Counted from the first letter of the stretch, positions 42,459 through 53,210 are shown. The stretch is 64,000 bases of DNA from DAOPYU01 sp942493245 (GCA_942493245.1 OW818685.1:5890001-5954000); one strand, 5' to 3'. Notes: generated by a model from the letters alone, not told the origin. Numbers and translations: made by a program.

Positions 42459-45400
42459 TGGATGGATTCTCCTTCAGAGGAATGCGCCTTGGATTCCTGT
42501 GCCTCGGCATGGGTCTCGGTTGGCTGCGCTTTTTGAGCGGATCGGCGGCGCTCGACCCGCAACTGACTGAATACGTACAGGGTCGGGATGATGCAAATAG
42601 CGATGAGCGTGGCTGCCAGCATGCCGCCCACAACCGCCGTACCCATGGACTGGCGGCTGTTCGCCCCGGCGCCCGAGGAGAGCATCAGCGGCAGACAGCC
42701 CAGGATGAAGGCGAACGAGGTCATCAGAATGGGCCGGAAACGCGCCTTCGCCCCTTCCGTTGCGGCATCGATCAGGGATTCCCCATGCATGAACTTCTCG
42801 CGGGCGAACTCCACGATCAGAATAGCATTCTTGGCCGCCAGACCGATCAGCATCACCAGACCGATCTGGAAGTAAACGTCGTTCTGCAGCCCCCGCGTCC
42901 ATTGCAGGGCCAGAGCCCCCAGAACGCCAATCGGAATAGCCAGAATGACCGACAGAGGCGCGGTCCAGCTTTCGTATTGCGCCGCGAGCACTAGGAAGAC
43001 AAACACGACGGCCATGATCAGGATCATTGTCGGCTTACCGGCCTTTTTCTGCTGATAGGCCATACCCGTCCACTCGTAACCGAAACCCGCCGGAAGAGTT
43101 TTTGCCGTCTCCTCCAGAGCGGTCATGGCCTGGCCGGAACTGGCGGTCGCGGCGGGAATGGCGTTGATTTCAGCCGCTCGGTACAGGTTGTAGCGGACCA
43201 GATATTGCGGGCCGCTGATGGGCTTGATGCTGGCCAGACTGCTCAAGGGCACCATTTCACCCGTTTGATTGCGCACATAAAAACGGGTCAACTCTTCGGG
43301 AGTCCGGCGGTAGGCGGGATCGGCCTGAAGCATGACCCGGAAGGTGCGTCCAAACATGTTCATGTCATTTACGTAAAGCCCCCCCATGTACATCTGCAGC
43401 GCGTTGAAAGCGCTGGTGAGCGGTACGCCCTGCAGTTTGGCCTTCTCGCGGTCCAGATCCAGGAAGATCTGGGGGTTCTCCGTGTTGAAGCCGGACATGG
43501 CGACGGCCAGTTCCTTGCGCTCGCGGAGAGCGGCAGAAAAATCCTTGGTCACCTTGTCGAGTTCTTCCACCGAGGAACCGGAGAGATCCTGCAACTCAAA
43601 CTGCAGGCCGCCGACCGAACTGATACCGGGAATGGCGGGCTGCTGGAACGCGAAGGAATTGGCCGATTGCTCCGCTTTGAAGATCTCCTGAATCTGGGCC
43701 GTGATGGCCTGAATGCTGGTTTCCGGAGTCTTTCGCTCCGCCCAGGGTTTGAGCGTAATCAGCGTCCCGCTGAGGTTGGAGGCGTTGATGCCCGCGGACA
43801 GGCTGTACCCGACGATACTGGTGACGTATTTCACCCCCTCGATCTTGAGGATCTGCTCCTCCATCCGTTTCATGACCGCATCGTTGCGTTCCTGCGAAGC
43901 CGCCTCGGGAAGCTGGGTGTTGGTCATGATCAACCCCTGGTCCTCGTTGGGGATGAAGCCCACCGGAATGATATTGGCCAGACGCCAGCAGAGATAACCG
44001 GCAATCCCCAGCACCAGGAAGGCGACCACCGTCTTCCGGATGATCAGGCGCACGATCCCGATATAACCGCCGGTCACGCGATCGAGCCCCCAGTTGAAGG
44101 CGCCGAAGAAACGCCCCATCAGTCCGCGACCGTGGCCATGCGCGCGCGGCTTGAGCATGATGGCGCACAGGGCCGGGGTCAGAGTCAGGGAATTGACCGC
44201 CGACAAACCGAACGAAATGATGAGCGTCATGGCGAATTGCTGATACAGCCGCCCCGTCAGTCCGGTCATGAAAATGACTGGGACAAACACGGCCAGAAGC
44301 GACAGGAAGATGGCCAGGATCGGCATCCCGACGTCCTTCATGGCCAGACGGGTCGCCTCTTTGGGTTCATATCCCTTCTCGATGTAGGCTTCCACTGCCT
44401 CGACCACCACAATCGCGTCATCCACCACCAACCCGATGGCCAGCACCAGCGCAAACAGGGTCAGCGTGTTGATGGACATCCCCAGCATTCCGAAAAACAT
44501 GAACGTCCCGATCAGGGAGACCGGCACGGCCAGGGTCGGGATCAGCGTGGTGCGCCACCCCTGCAGGAAGAGGAAAACGACCAGCAACACCAGCAGGATC
44601 GCCTCCTTGAAAGTCTTGAGCACCTCGTGGATGGATTCCTTGACGAAGTCGGTGCTGTCATAGGCGATCACGTAATCCATGCCCTCTGGAAATTTGCTTT
44701 TGGCGTCCTCGAGAAGTTTCTTGATCTGATCGGCCACCTGGATGGCATTGGCGCCGGGCAACTGATAAACCAGCAGAAGCGCCGAAGGTTTGCCGTTGAG
44801 CCGGGAGATCAGGTCGTAGTTCTTGGCGCCCAGTTCGACCGAGCCGACGTCTTTCAGGCGCACGAGCGAGCCATCCGTATTGGCGCGCAGAACGATGTTC
44901 TCGAACTCCTCGGGTTTGGTCAGTCGCCCCTTGACCTGCACCGCATACTGAAACTGCTGACCCGCCGGCACGGGCGGCTGGCCCACCTGCCCGGCTGGGG
45001 CCTGCAGGTTCTGCTCACGAACCGAATTGGTCACATCGTCCACTGTCAGACCCAGCTTGGCCAACTGGTCGGGATTGACCCAGATCCGCATGCCATAATC
45101 GCCCTTGCCCATCAGGGCGACATCCCCCACCCCGTTGACGCGCGCGATGTTGTCCTTCAGGTTGATCAGCGCGTAATTGCTCAGATACAAGTCGTCGTAG
45201 GCGCCATCGGGCGAAATCAGGTCAACCGCCATGAGAATATCGGGCGACTGCTTCTTGATATTGATCCCCTGACGCACCACTTCGGAGGGCAGCTGGGCAT
45301 TGGCCAGGCCCACGCGGTTCTGCACATCCACGGCGCCGATGTCCAGGCTGTATCCCACCTCGAAATAGACGTCCAGCGTGTAGTTGCCGTCATTGGAACT

Positions 45401-45646
45401 CTTCGAGGACATGTAGATCATCCCCTTGATACCGTTGACCTGCTGCTCGATGGGCGCGGCCACGCACTCCTCGACCGTCTTGGCGTTGGCGCCGGGGTAA
45501 TTGGCGGTCACACGCACCACGGGCGGGGTAATGGACGGATACTGAACGACCGGCAGCCGCAGGATGGAGATCGCCCCGGAAATGGTCATCACGATGGAGA
45601 TCACCATGGCGAAAATCGGGCGATTGATGAAGAAATTGGAAAACAT
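42455..45646 (-). CDS. RND multidrug efflux transporter (HAE1/AcrB type)
   Basis: A proton-driven inner-membrane drug exporter of 1063 residues with the usual 12 membrane helices and two large periplasmic loops. ATG 45646 (MFSNFFINRPIFAMV) is the conserved family start; the track upstream to 45700 is not. The proton-relay Asp pair is present in helix 4 (LVVDDAIVVVEAVE), and the conserved FINRPIFA, VTANYPGANAKTVEECVAAPIEQQVNG and GLAAKNAILIVEFA segments are seen. It lies between adaptor and outer-membrane genes in one operon. Confidence 0.96.
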   Translation of the reverse strand: MFSNFFINRPIFAMVISIVMTISGAISILRLPVVQYPSITPPVVRVTANYPGANAKTVEECVAAPIEQQVNGIKGMIYMSSKSSNDGNYTLDVYFEVGYSLDIGAVDVQNRVGLANAQLPSEVVRQGINIKKQSPDILMAVDLISPDGAYDDLYLSNYALINLKDNIARVNGVGDVALMGKGDYGMRIWVNPDQLAKLGLTVDDVTNSVREQNLQAPAGQVGQPPVPAGQQFQYAVQVKGRLTKPEEFENIVLRANTDGSLVRLKDVGSVELGAKNYDLISRLNGKPSALLLVYQLPGANAIQVADQIKKLLEDAKSKFPEGMDYVIAYDSTDFVKESIHEVLKTFKEAILLVLLVVFLFLQGWRTTLIPTLAVPVSLIGTFMFFGMLGMSINTLTLFALVLAIGLVVDDAIVVVEAVEAYIEKGYEPKEATRLAMKDVGMPILAIFLSLLAVFVPVIFMTGLTGRLYQQFAMTLIISFGLSAVNSLTLTPALCAIMLKPRAHGHGRGLMGRFFGAFNWGLDRVTGGYIGIVRLIIRKTVVAFLVLGIAGYLCWRLANIIPVGFIPNEDQGLIMTNTQLPEAASQERNDAVMKRMEEQILKIEGVKYVTSIVGYSLSAGINASNLSGTLITLKPWAERKTPETSIQAITAQIQEIFKAEQSANSFAFQQPAIPGISSVGGLQFELQDLSGSSVEELDKVTKDFSAALRERKELAVAMSGFNTENPQIFLDLDREKAKLQGVPLTSAFNALQMYMGGLYVNDMNMFGRTFRVMLQADPAYRRTPEELTRFYVRNQTGEMVPLSSLASIKPISGPQYLVRYNLYRAAEINAIPAATASSGQAMTALEETAKTLPAGFGYEWTGMAYQQKKAGKPTMILIMAVVFVFLVLAAQYESWTAPLSVILAIPIGVLGALALQWTRGLQNDVYFQIGLVMLIGLAAKNAILIVEFAREKFMHGESLIDAATEGAKARFRPILMTSFAFILGCLPLMLSSGAGANSRQSMGTAVVGGMLAATLIAICIIPTLYVFSQLRVERRRSAQKAQPTETHAEAQESKAHSSEGESIQ

Positions 45647-45770
45647 GGTCTTCCCCTGACTACGCAAAGTGCAAGAAGTGCTTTGACACAAGGCTCTCAA
45701 AAGGAGCCGGAAAACGCGTGAACCGATACGGGATCGCGCAAAAGAATCTTTTCATAGCCACTCAGATGGA

Positions 45771-47078
45771 TTATTGAGCGGCTTTCAACACGCGAACGGT
45801 CATGTCGGGACGCACCTTCTGCAAGCCGTCTGTGATCACCTGCTCACCGGCCTGAAGGCCCTCGATCACGATCCACAGACTCTCCACACGGGCGCCCATT
45901 TTGACTTTCTTGCGCTCCACCATGTTTTGCGCGTTGACCACCATCACGAACTGCTCACCCTGCTGTTCCTGCACGGCGCGCTGGGGAATCATGAGTGAAT
46001 CCGGAGCCTCCGGATTGGTCACCCGCACACGGGCAAACTGACCCGGACGCAACACCTGGTTGGGATTGGGAAAACCGGCCCGCAACTGCAGAGTACCAGT
46101 TTTGGCGTCAATGGCGCGTTCGGCGAACTCGAATGTTCCCTTCTGGTCGAACAACTGTCCATCCGCCAGCACCAGTTCGAACACGACGGGGTTCCGCTTC
46201 CCCCCGCGTTCCTGGAGTCCCCGCATCACTGAGAGGTATTCCTGCTCGCTCAGACTGAAATAGACTTTGACGCTATCGAGCCGGGAAACGGTGGCCAGCA
46301 GCGTCGCCTCTCCTTTGCCCACCAGACTCCCCACATTGATCGCGCCCGCGCCAATCAGGCCGCCGATCGGCGACTCGACCTTGGTGTAACTCAAATTCAA
46401 CAGGGCGGTGTCCAAGGCGGCACTGGTCTGCTGGACTTCGGCTGCGGCCAGGGCAATACCCGTTTTTTCATTCACCTGGGCCTGCCGCACCACAGCCTTG
46501 CTCGCGTCCACCACGGCAGCCGCCTCTTGGGCCTTGGTTTCGGCCTGATCCAGTTCCTGAATACTGACGGCGGACGATTCGGCCAGGGGACGGACACGCG
46601 CCAGATCTTTTTCGGCATTGGCTAGCGTGGCTTTGTCGCGCACCAGGTCGGCCTTGGCCTTGGCCAGTTCGACATTCGACTGGGCGGCCTCCAGGTCGGC
46701 CTGGGATTTGGCCAGTTGCGCCTTGGCTTCGGCCACCGCCGCCTGATACTGACGCGGGTCGATCAGGAAGAGCAGTTCGCCTGGTTTGATCATCGCGCCG
46801 TCCTTGAAGATCTGTTTGTCCAGGAAACCCTCGATGCGCGCTCGGATTTCTACCGTCTCTTCCGCGTCAATGCGGCCCACATATTCCCTGGGGACCACGG
46901 TCTTTTGAAGCGTCGCCTCGAACACCCCCACCTCCGGCGCTTGCGCCGCATTCTGCTGTCCCTGAAGGGGGTTGGTCATGATGACCCACACGGCCAGAAT
47001 CGAAACCGCTGTTGTGATGAATCCAAGGGCCAGTTTTTCGTGGCGCCGGATAGACGGAAAGCGCATTTGGTTCGACAT
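45771..47078 (-). CDS. RND efflux periplasmic adaptor (AcrA/MexA family)
   Basis: The membrane-fusion subunit linking pump and outer-membrane duct, 435 residues. ATG 47078 follows GGGAGAG. There is one N-terminal membrane anchor (LGFITTAVSILAVWVIM) without a lipobox, a lipoyl/barrel-sandwich part (VEIRARIEGFLDKQIFKDGAMIKPGELLFLID), an unusually long alternating-Ala coiled coil (about 100-220), and a C-terminal beta-barrel. It is first in a three-gene operon with a 124-bp gap before the pump gene. Confidence 0.94.
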   Translation of the reverse strand: MSNQMRFPSIRRHEKLALGFITTAVSILAVWVIMTNPLQGQQNAAQAPEVGVFEATLQKTVVPREYVGRIDAEETVEIRARIEGFLDKQIFKDGAMIKPGELLFLIDPRQYQAAVAEAKAQLAKSQADLEAAQSNVELAKAKADLVRDKATLANAEKDLARVRPLAESSAVSIQELDQAETKAQEAAAVVDASKAVVRQAQVNEKTGIALAAAEVQQTSAALDTALLNLSYTKVESPIGGLIGAGAINVGSLVGKGEATLLATVSRLDSVKVYFSLSEQEYLSVMRGLQERGGKRNPVVFELVLADGQLFDQKGTFEFAERAIDAKTGTLQLRAGFPNPNQVLRPGQFARVRVTNPEAPDSLMIPQRAVQEQQGEQFVMVVNAQNMVERKKVKMGARVESLWIVIEGLQAGEQVITDGLQKVRPDMTVRVLKAAQ

Positions 47079-47435
47079 CTTTCTCTCCCTTGATAAGTCC
47101 TGTTGAGATTGTGTTCTTATTCCGAAGTGAATCCTGCCAATCTATCTTCCCACCAGGCGGGGTCTTACTGAAGACAAACGCTTCGCCCGGGATTGAGCCA
47201 CACTCCCCCGCTCCACAAGAGGCTCATGAAGGAACCGATGAGTGAATCGCGATTTTGGGGAAAGTTTTTTCTTCCGATTTTTCTCTTATTCAACCCTGCC
47301 GAATGAAACCCGGCTTCTGTTTCATATATCCGCCTCGCTTGTTCCGAGTATCTGGAAAGCCCCTGTTGATTGCAAGAGAGAAATAGAAGCCAATGAGAGT
47401 TTCTCCCGCGCTCCTTTACCGAAAGATGACTGAAA
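47079..47435. other. 357-bp stretch without a gene
   Basis: Separates the efflux operon from the ion-channel gene, both read on the minus strand. It should hold the efflux promoter. No regulator gene (for example TetR or MarR) is adjacent, and I see no obvious operator palindrome or repeat. Confidence 0.5.
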
Positions 47436-48185
47436 TCATCCGTCGGGGTCGCCGGGAGGGGGCGAATGGGCGATCAACGATCCCACCAGCAAGGCGATCA
47501 CCACGGCGACGTAGAACTGCCCCATGACGGCCTCGACCACCGCCAGCATCCGGGGGAACGGCGTTACCGGGACAATATCGCCATAGCCCAAAGTGGCGAT
47601 CGTGACAAAACTGAAATACATCATTTCGGTGCGTATGGTTTCAGATGGGCTTCCTGTGGCGGGAGCCGGTATCTGAAAACTCTCGGGATTCCACTGGAAC
47701 ACGAGCACAAAAATCATGGCAAACGCGTACGCCAGAAGGAGATACGCCGTCAGCGCGGCAAAAATACCATCCAGAGTCGTGCGCAGATTGTGAAAGACAA
47801 AAGCCAGAATGCCAACCACACAACCCAACAGCAGAAGCGTGAGACATCCCAGTTCCAGATACAGGGCAACGGTATGAAAGGAGGAAATCGTCGGGATATA
47901 ACTGACCAATGAAGCAATGGCAGCCACCGCCCACAGAATCCACAGAGTACGCCGTATCCGAACTCCTTTGCCTGCGGCAGACAGGGTTACCAGTACGGAA
48001 TTCAACATGAAAAGCTGGAGCAGTATCTGGAAAAACCAATTCCGTTCAAGAAACGGCGAGACAAACATGAATGCGATGATCAGCAGGGAGAGCTGAAGAA
48101 ACCGGAATTCCTTAAGTTTTGTGAATGCGAAGTGATGCATGACAGACCGCACCCGCTCCTCATCCCCGGATTGGATGCTCTCCAT
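47436..48185 (-). CDS. Ion-channel-domain membrane protein (K+ channel type)
   Basis: A 249-residue protein with about four or five N-terminal hydrophobic segments. A C-terminal two-helix pore follows (TAYLLLAYAFAMIFVLVF, then FSFVTIATLGYGDIVPVTPFPRMLAVVEAVMGQFYVAVVIALLVG). TLGYGD is the potassium selectivity filter. No cytoplasmic RCK or cyclic-nucleotide domain is attached, so gating is unclear. ATG 48185 is near an AAGG; a TTG at 48212 is the alternative start. Confidence 0.85.
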   Translation of the reverse strand: MESIQSGDEERVRSVMHHFAFTKLKEFRFLQLSLLIIAFMFVSPFLERNWFFQILLQLFMLNSVLVTLSAAGKGVRIRRTLWILWAVAAIASLVSYIPTISSFHTVALYLELGCLTLLLLGCVVGILAFVFHNLRTTLDGIFAALTAYLLLAYAFAMIFVLVFQWNPESFQIPAPATGSPSETIRTEMMYFSFVTIATLGYGDIVPVTPFPRMLAVVEAVMGQFYVAVVIALLVGSLIAHSPPPGDPDG

Positions 48186-48220
48186 TTTCCTTATTCCGAC
48201 CACACCGTTCAAAGACTATC

Positions 48221-48586
48221 TCATTCAGCCAACCAGGCGCGGGCGGTCTCGATCTTTTCCGGAGGATAGAATTCGATTTCAGTGGCGCGGAATCCCGCCC
48301 CGGCAAACATCAGAAGTCGGTCTTTCCATTGAACCTCAGCGACAATGGCCATTTTCTCGATACGATCCCCATGATCGCTGATAAAATTGTCATCTCCCCA
48401 GGAGTCTCCTCGATGCCAGCCTTGAAAATCCTCAACGAGCACCAGGAACCTGGCTCCCGTTTCAGAACTCAAATTTTCAACGGCATTGAATTGAATCGCC
48501 TCCATTTCTTCTTTGCGCAGCATTCCGGTGATCGTTACCACCCATATTGTCCCGTCTTTGCTCAACGTCGCGCCCATCTCCTGCAC
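48221..48586 (-). CDS. SpoIIAA-like (STAS/SEC14-type) protein
   Basis: A 121-residue cytoplasmic protein. The pattern LVEDFQGWHRGDSWGDDNFISDHGDRIEKMAIVAEVQWKDRLL, then the carboxyl EIEFYPPEKIETARAWL, matches the SpoIIAA-like family, small STAS-fold proteins of unknown role found widely in environmental bacteria. It lies 35 bases upstream of the ion-channel gene on the same strand and may be co-transcribed. Confidence 0.8.
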   Translation of the reverse strand: MQEMGATLSKDGTIWVVTITGMLRKEEMEAIQFNAVENLSSETGARFLVLVEDFQGWHRGDSWGDDNFISDHGDRIEKMAIVAEVQWKDRLLMFAGAGFRATEIEFYPPEKIETARAWLAE

Positions 48587-48911
48587 TCTCCTTTCAGATT
48601 AAAAACGCTCTCGTATTTTGATCCGGGAAAACAGCCCTTGACACTGAGCGGAAAAATCATCGCAACCCGAATCCCCGAAGTCCTTTATGGAAAATTAAAA
48701 CGAAACCCGTCGGGTAAATGTTTTCTGCGCCGCTCATCGCTGGCGGTTATTGTGTATCTGAATGGACTCGATTCCCTTGGCCTTCTTCAAACGGCTGCGT
48801 CCTCACGGGGACAGAGAGGGTTATTTCTTTTCCATTTTTACAAAAAGATAAAAGCCCCATTTTCTGTTTCGGATCTTACCATATGGCGCCACTCAAAAGT
48901 CAATGCCCAAA
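48587..48911. other. 325-bp stretch without a gene
   Basis: Lies between the 3' end of the interrupted YfhO-like gene and the SpoIIAA-like gene. It is AT-richer than its surroundings. I see no gene or repeat. A TTGACA at about 48638 reads away from the nearest gene and has no matching downstream gene. Confidence 0.45.
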
Positions 48912-50273
48912 TCAGGGCCGTTCTTCTTTCTCAAAAACTTCCACCTCGGCCAGGGCCAGATGGCCGGTTCCCACCAGTTGGAGTTTCACATACCGCGCCG
49001 CCACTCCCCCCAAGTCAAACGTCCAGGCCTGGGGGGTTCCATCCCGCGCGATGGTGTGGACCTTTTCGTAGTCCGTTCCATTGCTTGAGACCCACACTTC
49101 GACCGGCAGGGAGAGAAGGCTGGCCACATCGGGTGGCATGTCCTGCCCACTGCGGACATCGGTCCGTCCCTGCCGAAGCCAACGGGCCAGGTCGGACGGG
49201 TCGTGGACCACGATTTTTCCGAGCCGCGTCTCCCGCCCCAGATCCACCTGCCACCACGGATCGGTTTCATTGGCGGAGGCGAACCAGGAACCGCTCCGGG
49301 ATTCCCCGTCCACCGCGCGCGCCGATTCATACAGAAAGGGATACAGGAAATGGTGCGAACTGCGAGAGGTCGTCTTGCCATACGCCAGATTCCCGGCAGT
49401 GGGCCGGTCCTGTGGGGTCCATTCGTAGCGGGTTCCCAGATTCTCACCCCGGTACAGACTCCGGTACCAGAACCAGAAGAACAGCCCGCACACAACCAGA
49501 GCGAAGAGCCAACAGATTCCGACCTGGACACGAGGATGCAATCCGGCGGTAAAATACCAGACAAGCGCGCAGGCGAGCAGGCAACTGGCAAACATTCCCC
49601 AACAGGCGGCGTCCGAGCGGTACCGAAACTCGACGGTCGAGTCGCCTCCCTCAATCCAGACGGCCTGTTCGATCCCATTGACACGGTAGATGGGAACATT
49701 CTGCCCATTCAGCGACGCGCTCCAGTGGCGCGAATAGGGGAACGAGAGTGTCAGGAACGCCGGTTGAGAAGCGGTAACATCGAAAACCATTCGGTTGAAG
49801 GACGAGTGGCGCAGCGCGATCCGGGCGGCAGGGTCCACTACCGGATTCTCAGGGGAAGGAGGACCGTTGAAATTCTCGACCACCACCCGATCGGCCATCC
49901 GCTGTTTCCGCAGTATTTGATACGCCTCTTCGGTGGAAGAAACATTCCGATACCGTTCGCACAGCCGAGCCAGTTTGGGTTCCAGAAACTGGCCTTCGTC
50001 CGTTACGTGCCGAGAGACCTCTTTTATCGAAGTTCCCTCACCCGGTTGAAATCTGAAAGCCAGATTGTTTTTCTTCTCCTCCTGCATCTGAACCAGGGTC
50101 GGCATATCCCATTTCTCGATGATCCAGCTTCCGTGGCGAAAGAGCAGCGTGGTATGGGCTAGTGTGGCAATCGCAAGCAAGACCCCAAGGGGCGCCCGGA
50201 AGCGCGAAAACAGCCCATAGAACCCAAATAAGCACAGACTCAGAAGCCCCAGCCCGTTTATCAGATTTTCCTT
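48912..50273 (-). pseudogene. YfhO-like membrane protein, 3' part (interrupted by IS)
   Basis: The C-terminal half of the gene whose 5' part is 51673-53014. The frame is open from the IS edge: KENLINGLGLLSLCLFGFYGLF..., a membrane helix, then a large outer domain. SRHWSASLNGQNVPIYRVNGIEQAVWIEGG is the YfhO-type C-terminal beta domain. Two membrane helices follow, and an F5/8 type C (discoidin) domain closes it (AYGKTTSRSSHHF..., WWQVDLGRETRLGKIVV). Removing the IS and one CCTT copy restores a single frame. Without the IS the protein would be about 900 residues. YfhO relatives attach sugars to lipid carriers or teichoic acids; the substrate here is unknown. Confidence 0.88.
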
Positions 50274-51672
50274 GAGCCTCTTGCAAAAGTATTGGGCAAA
50301 ACGGCGAAAAAGCGGGGCTAATCGTTTCGGGGAGATGATTTCTGAGCGAGAACGCCTGTTCGCTTGCTCTTTACCGCCAAAATCGCCCTTTTTCGCTGGG
50401 GACGGGGCGTGCGATTGCCACTCGGCGGTTTCGCCGTTGATTTTCTCCCTTCCATTTCGATTCGCCCCGGGCCGCTCATCTCAGCAACGCGAAAATTTGA
50501 CGGGCCGTCATCGCCACGATCCCGAACATCAGGTGGCACATCACCTTGGCCGCCCCGCGCACCCGCACGAACCGTCCCCCGTAGTTGTCCTTGATGTTGC
50601 TCATCACCCGTTCCGCCGCGCTGCGCTCGCGGTAGCGGACCGCCCGATGCGAATCCATCGGCAACTTCTCGCCGCGGCGCGGATTTTGATCGATGATCGG
50701 CACGTGCCCCAGCCCCTCGCTGAACGCTTTGATTTCGGGCGCGTCGTAGGCCGAGTCCATCAGGTCGTAGAGGTTGGTCAGGCGCTGGCCGGTCATCTGC
50801 GCCAGCGGGATTGCCGCCTGCGAATCGTGCAGCGAGGCGCTCGTCAGAATCGTGCTGACCGGGATGTCGCCGTCGATGCAATCGACGTGCAGTTTGTAGC
50901 CGATCCACGATTTCTTGAAGCCCTTGCTGTCTTTTTTCGAGCCCCGGTCGCAAGCGGTCGGCAGATCCTGGAGGTTTTCTTCGAGCGAGTGCCGGCCCTG
51001 TTGTTCCAGACGGCGCGGCGGCTTGGGCGCCCGCTCCTCGCCTTTCTTCGGACGCCCGCGCCGGGCTTTGGACTTCTGCGGCGCAGACTCTTTGCGGGCC
51101 GCCTTCTCGCGCCCCAGGATCGGCGTGGAGTCTCGGCTGGTATGACCTGCCAACTTCGGCCCGCAGCACTTTTTGACCATCGCTTCGTGAATCGCCTGCG
51201 GCAGAGCGGTGCGGGCGAATTCGTCGAAGGCGCGCGAGAAGGTCGCTTCGCTGGGCAAGTCGGCCCGCGTTTCCCAGCCGCACAGACGCCGCAACGGGGC
51301 GTCAGCGCCGAGCAGATCAAGCAGCGCGCGGGTGGTCGGGCAATTCCAGACGGCCTTGGCCAGAAACGCCAGGACGAGAGGCTGGCGTCCGTGGCGCGGG
51401 CGCCCCATCGGCTTGCGACCGAACGGGCTCATGAATTTCTCGATCGAAGCCAACTCGGCCACCTCGATGAGCGTCTTGTGCTTTTCGCAGAGTTCCCCCA
51501 GCGCTTCTTGCTGGAACGGGAAAAGATGTTGTTGTAGGGTAGTGAACAGTGAGGAGAGAAAGTGCATGATCCGCCATCCCTTTCGGGGTTTGTTAAGCAA
51601 GCGTATGATGCCTTTTTCTCCTCACTTTTTCACCTGAAAATCGAACGACTCAACGACTTTTGCAAGAGGCTC
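50274..51672 (-). mobile_element. Complete IS5-like insertion sequence, 1399 bp
   Basis: Perfect 17-bp terminal inverted repeats, GAGCCTCTTGCAAAAGT at 50274-50290 and its complement at 51656-51672, are flanked by a 4-bp target duplication CCTT (50270-50273 and 51673-51676). It encodes one DDE transposase on the minus strand. It splits an otherwise intact YfhO-like gene. Confidence 0.93.
50476..51567 (-). CDS. IS5-like DDE transposase
   Basis: A 363-residue transposase. The N-terminal DUF772-type region is LCGWETRADLPSEATFSRAFDEFA. The catalytic acids lie in HTSRDSTPILG, NLYDLMDSAYDAPEIK and RSAAERVMSNIKDNYGG. A basic linker (KARRGRPKKGEERAPKPPRR) sits between the first and second Asp. ATG 51567 (MHFLSSLF) was chosen over the in-frame start at 51600 because it is close to the element end with typical spacing. 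The assignment within the IS4/IS5/IS1182 group is not certain. Confidence 0.9.
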   Translation of the reverse strand: MHFLSSLFTTLQQHLFPFQQEALGELCEKHKTLIEVAELASIEKFMSPFGRKPMGRPRHGRQPLVLAFLAKAVWNCPTTRALLDLLGADAPLRRLCGWETRADLPSEATFSRAFDEFARTALPQAIHEAMVKKCCGPKLAGHTSRDSTPILGREKAARKESAPQKSKARRGRPKKGEERAPKPPRRLEQQGRHSLEENLQDLPTACDRGSKKDSKGFKKSWIGYKLHVDCIDGDIPVSTILTSASLHDSQAAIPLAQMTGQRLTNLYDLMDSAYDAPEIKAFSEGLGHVPIIDQNPRRGEKLPMDSHRAVRYRERSAAERVMSNIKDNYGGRFVRVRGAAKVMCHLMFGIVAMTARQIFALLR

Positions 51673-53014
51673 CCTTGTCTGGAGATATCCGGCACAGATG
51701 CGCGGGCGTATGGATCTCTCGGACTTGCAAACCGTAGAGAGGGACACTGAGGTAAAGAAAACAGAGGATTGCGCACACAAATGCGAGCGGCGTATAGGCA
51801 GGAAACGAGAACCCCATCTTCGAGATTTTCACCCGTAAGTTTTCCCGACTGACCAGCCACGCCAGCAGGAGAAAAATCGGAAAGACGAGCAAGAGACTGA
51901 TCCGACCGGGTACCCGAAACGAGGACGCCAGGGGTAACAACTTCCAGGCCACGTAATGAACCGGCGTCGCAGCGCCCAGCATGTAAAAAAACACGGCCAG
52001 ACACACCAGCCACAAGACAAGAATCACCCGTTCCACCTTCTGATTGACCAGAAGAACCAGCGGCAGCAGAGCCACGGCGGCCACGAGCGCCGACCCGCCG
52101 AAGGAACCGAAAATGTCGCTGTGAAGCGGATTGAAGATGCTGCTCAGATTTCCATAAACCGTATCTGAGAAACCGAGAGAAAAGATGTAACGCTGGCCGG
52201 CCCGAAAAGCGCTTTCTTTCAGAAAATCCAGATAAAGCGGCGCCAGAAATACCACCGACAACGCCCCCCCCGCCGCAATACTGGCAATCCCCTCGGCATA
52301 GTATCGGAGCACCCGGCCCGGCCGGACCTCGATCTCCGGCAACACGGTTCGCAAATAGAAAGGCGCCGTAACCAGGACCAACGCCGCGCCCAGCAAGCCA
52401 AAATAAGTCATCTGCGGTTGCCCGGAACACACCAGCAGGTACGTGGCGATCACGGTGGGCGCAAAACCGAAGCGTTTGGGCGTTTGCAGGTAACGCCACG
52501 CGATCGCCACACACAGCCACAGACTGGCCACGAAACTTTCGCACGGCGCCCCCACGCGCAGCATATCCAGCATGCGCATGTTATAGACCGTCAGGAAGGA
52601 AATCACAAAAGCGAGGAGAACCGGAATTCGAATCCGGCGGAGGAACAGAAAAAGAATCAGATGGGTCAATCCGAGCGAAAGAAAACGCAACAGGGTCAGA
52701 ACCTCGAGAGCCTGACCGTTCCAGTAACCTGGAACAATCGAAGCCAGGTGGGCGAGCGGGTGGTAGATCCCGCCCAGCATCAACGCGATCGAGGGAACAC
52801 CGCCCGCAAATCCCGGAATGAAGAGCGGGAAGGAACCGTGCCGGATCGAGAACAACATTTCCATCTGCTGCTGGACGGCGAACTCGGGATAATCCGCCCC
52901 CAGGGTCAAAGACCCCAGGAAAGGCACCATCCAATAAAGAACACCGAACGGCAACAGGAAAAAAAGCGGGTACCCGAGAAAACGCCAACGATTGCCAGCA
53001 AGCGATTTATCCAC
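51673..53014 (-). pseudogene. YfhO-like membrane protein, 5' part (interrupted by IS)
   Basis: Starts at GTG 53014, behind AGAGGAGG at good spacing; the open frame to 53464 lacks similarity. About 447 native codons encode roughly 11 membrane helices. The first loop GADYPEFAVQQQMEMLFSIRHGSFPLFIPGFAGG is characteristic of GT-C-like YfhO proteins. Now the frame runs 23 bases into the IS and stops at 51650 (end KGASCKSR). Across the junction the native sequence would read CRISPDK-ENLINGLG, in frame with the 3' part. All residues on both sides are intact, so inactivation is recent or the two halves may still be made separately. Confidence 0.9.
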
Positions 53015-53210
53015 AACCCGACCTCCTCTGGTTTGTTCTCTTGAGGGCGCCCGACTCTCGAGCAAAACCATAGCAGGACTCCCGGCGCCGCACAAGAGCG
53101 CGATTGCATCCTTGATCTTTCTCCGGGGCCGGGGTACTATCGGCACTGGAATACCGGGTAGCGGTGAAGTCCCCGATGGTATGCACCGCCTGAAACGAGG
53201 TTCTGGCGTC

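Noticed and set aside
43205..45721. 838-residue open frame antisense to the RND pump
   Set aside because: Composition is His/Gln/Gly-rich without domains and it mirrors the pump gene codon by codon; a GC-rich shadow.
2589..51672. The three IS elements as ends of a composite transposon
   Set aside because: They belong to three different families with different terminal repeats and target-duplication lengths, so they cannot move as one unit.
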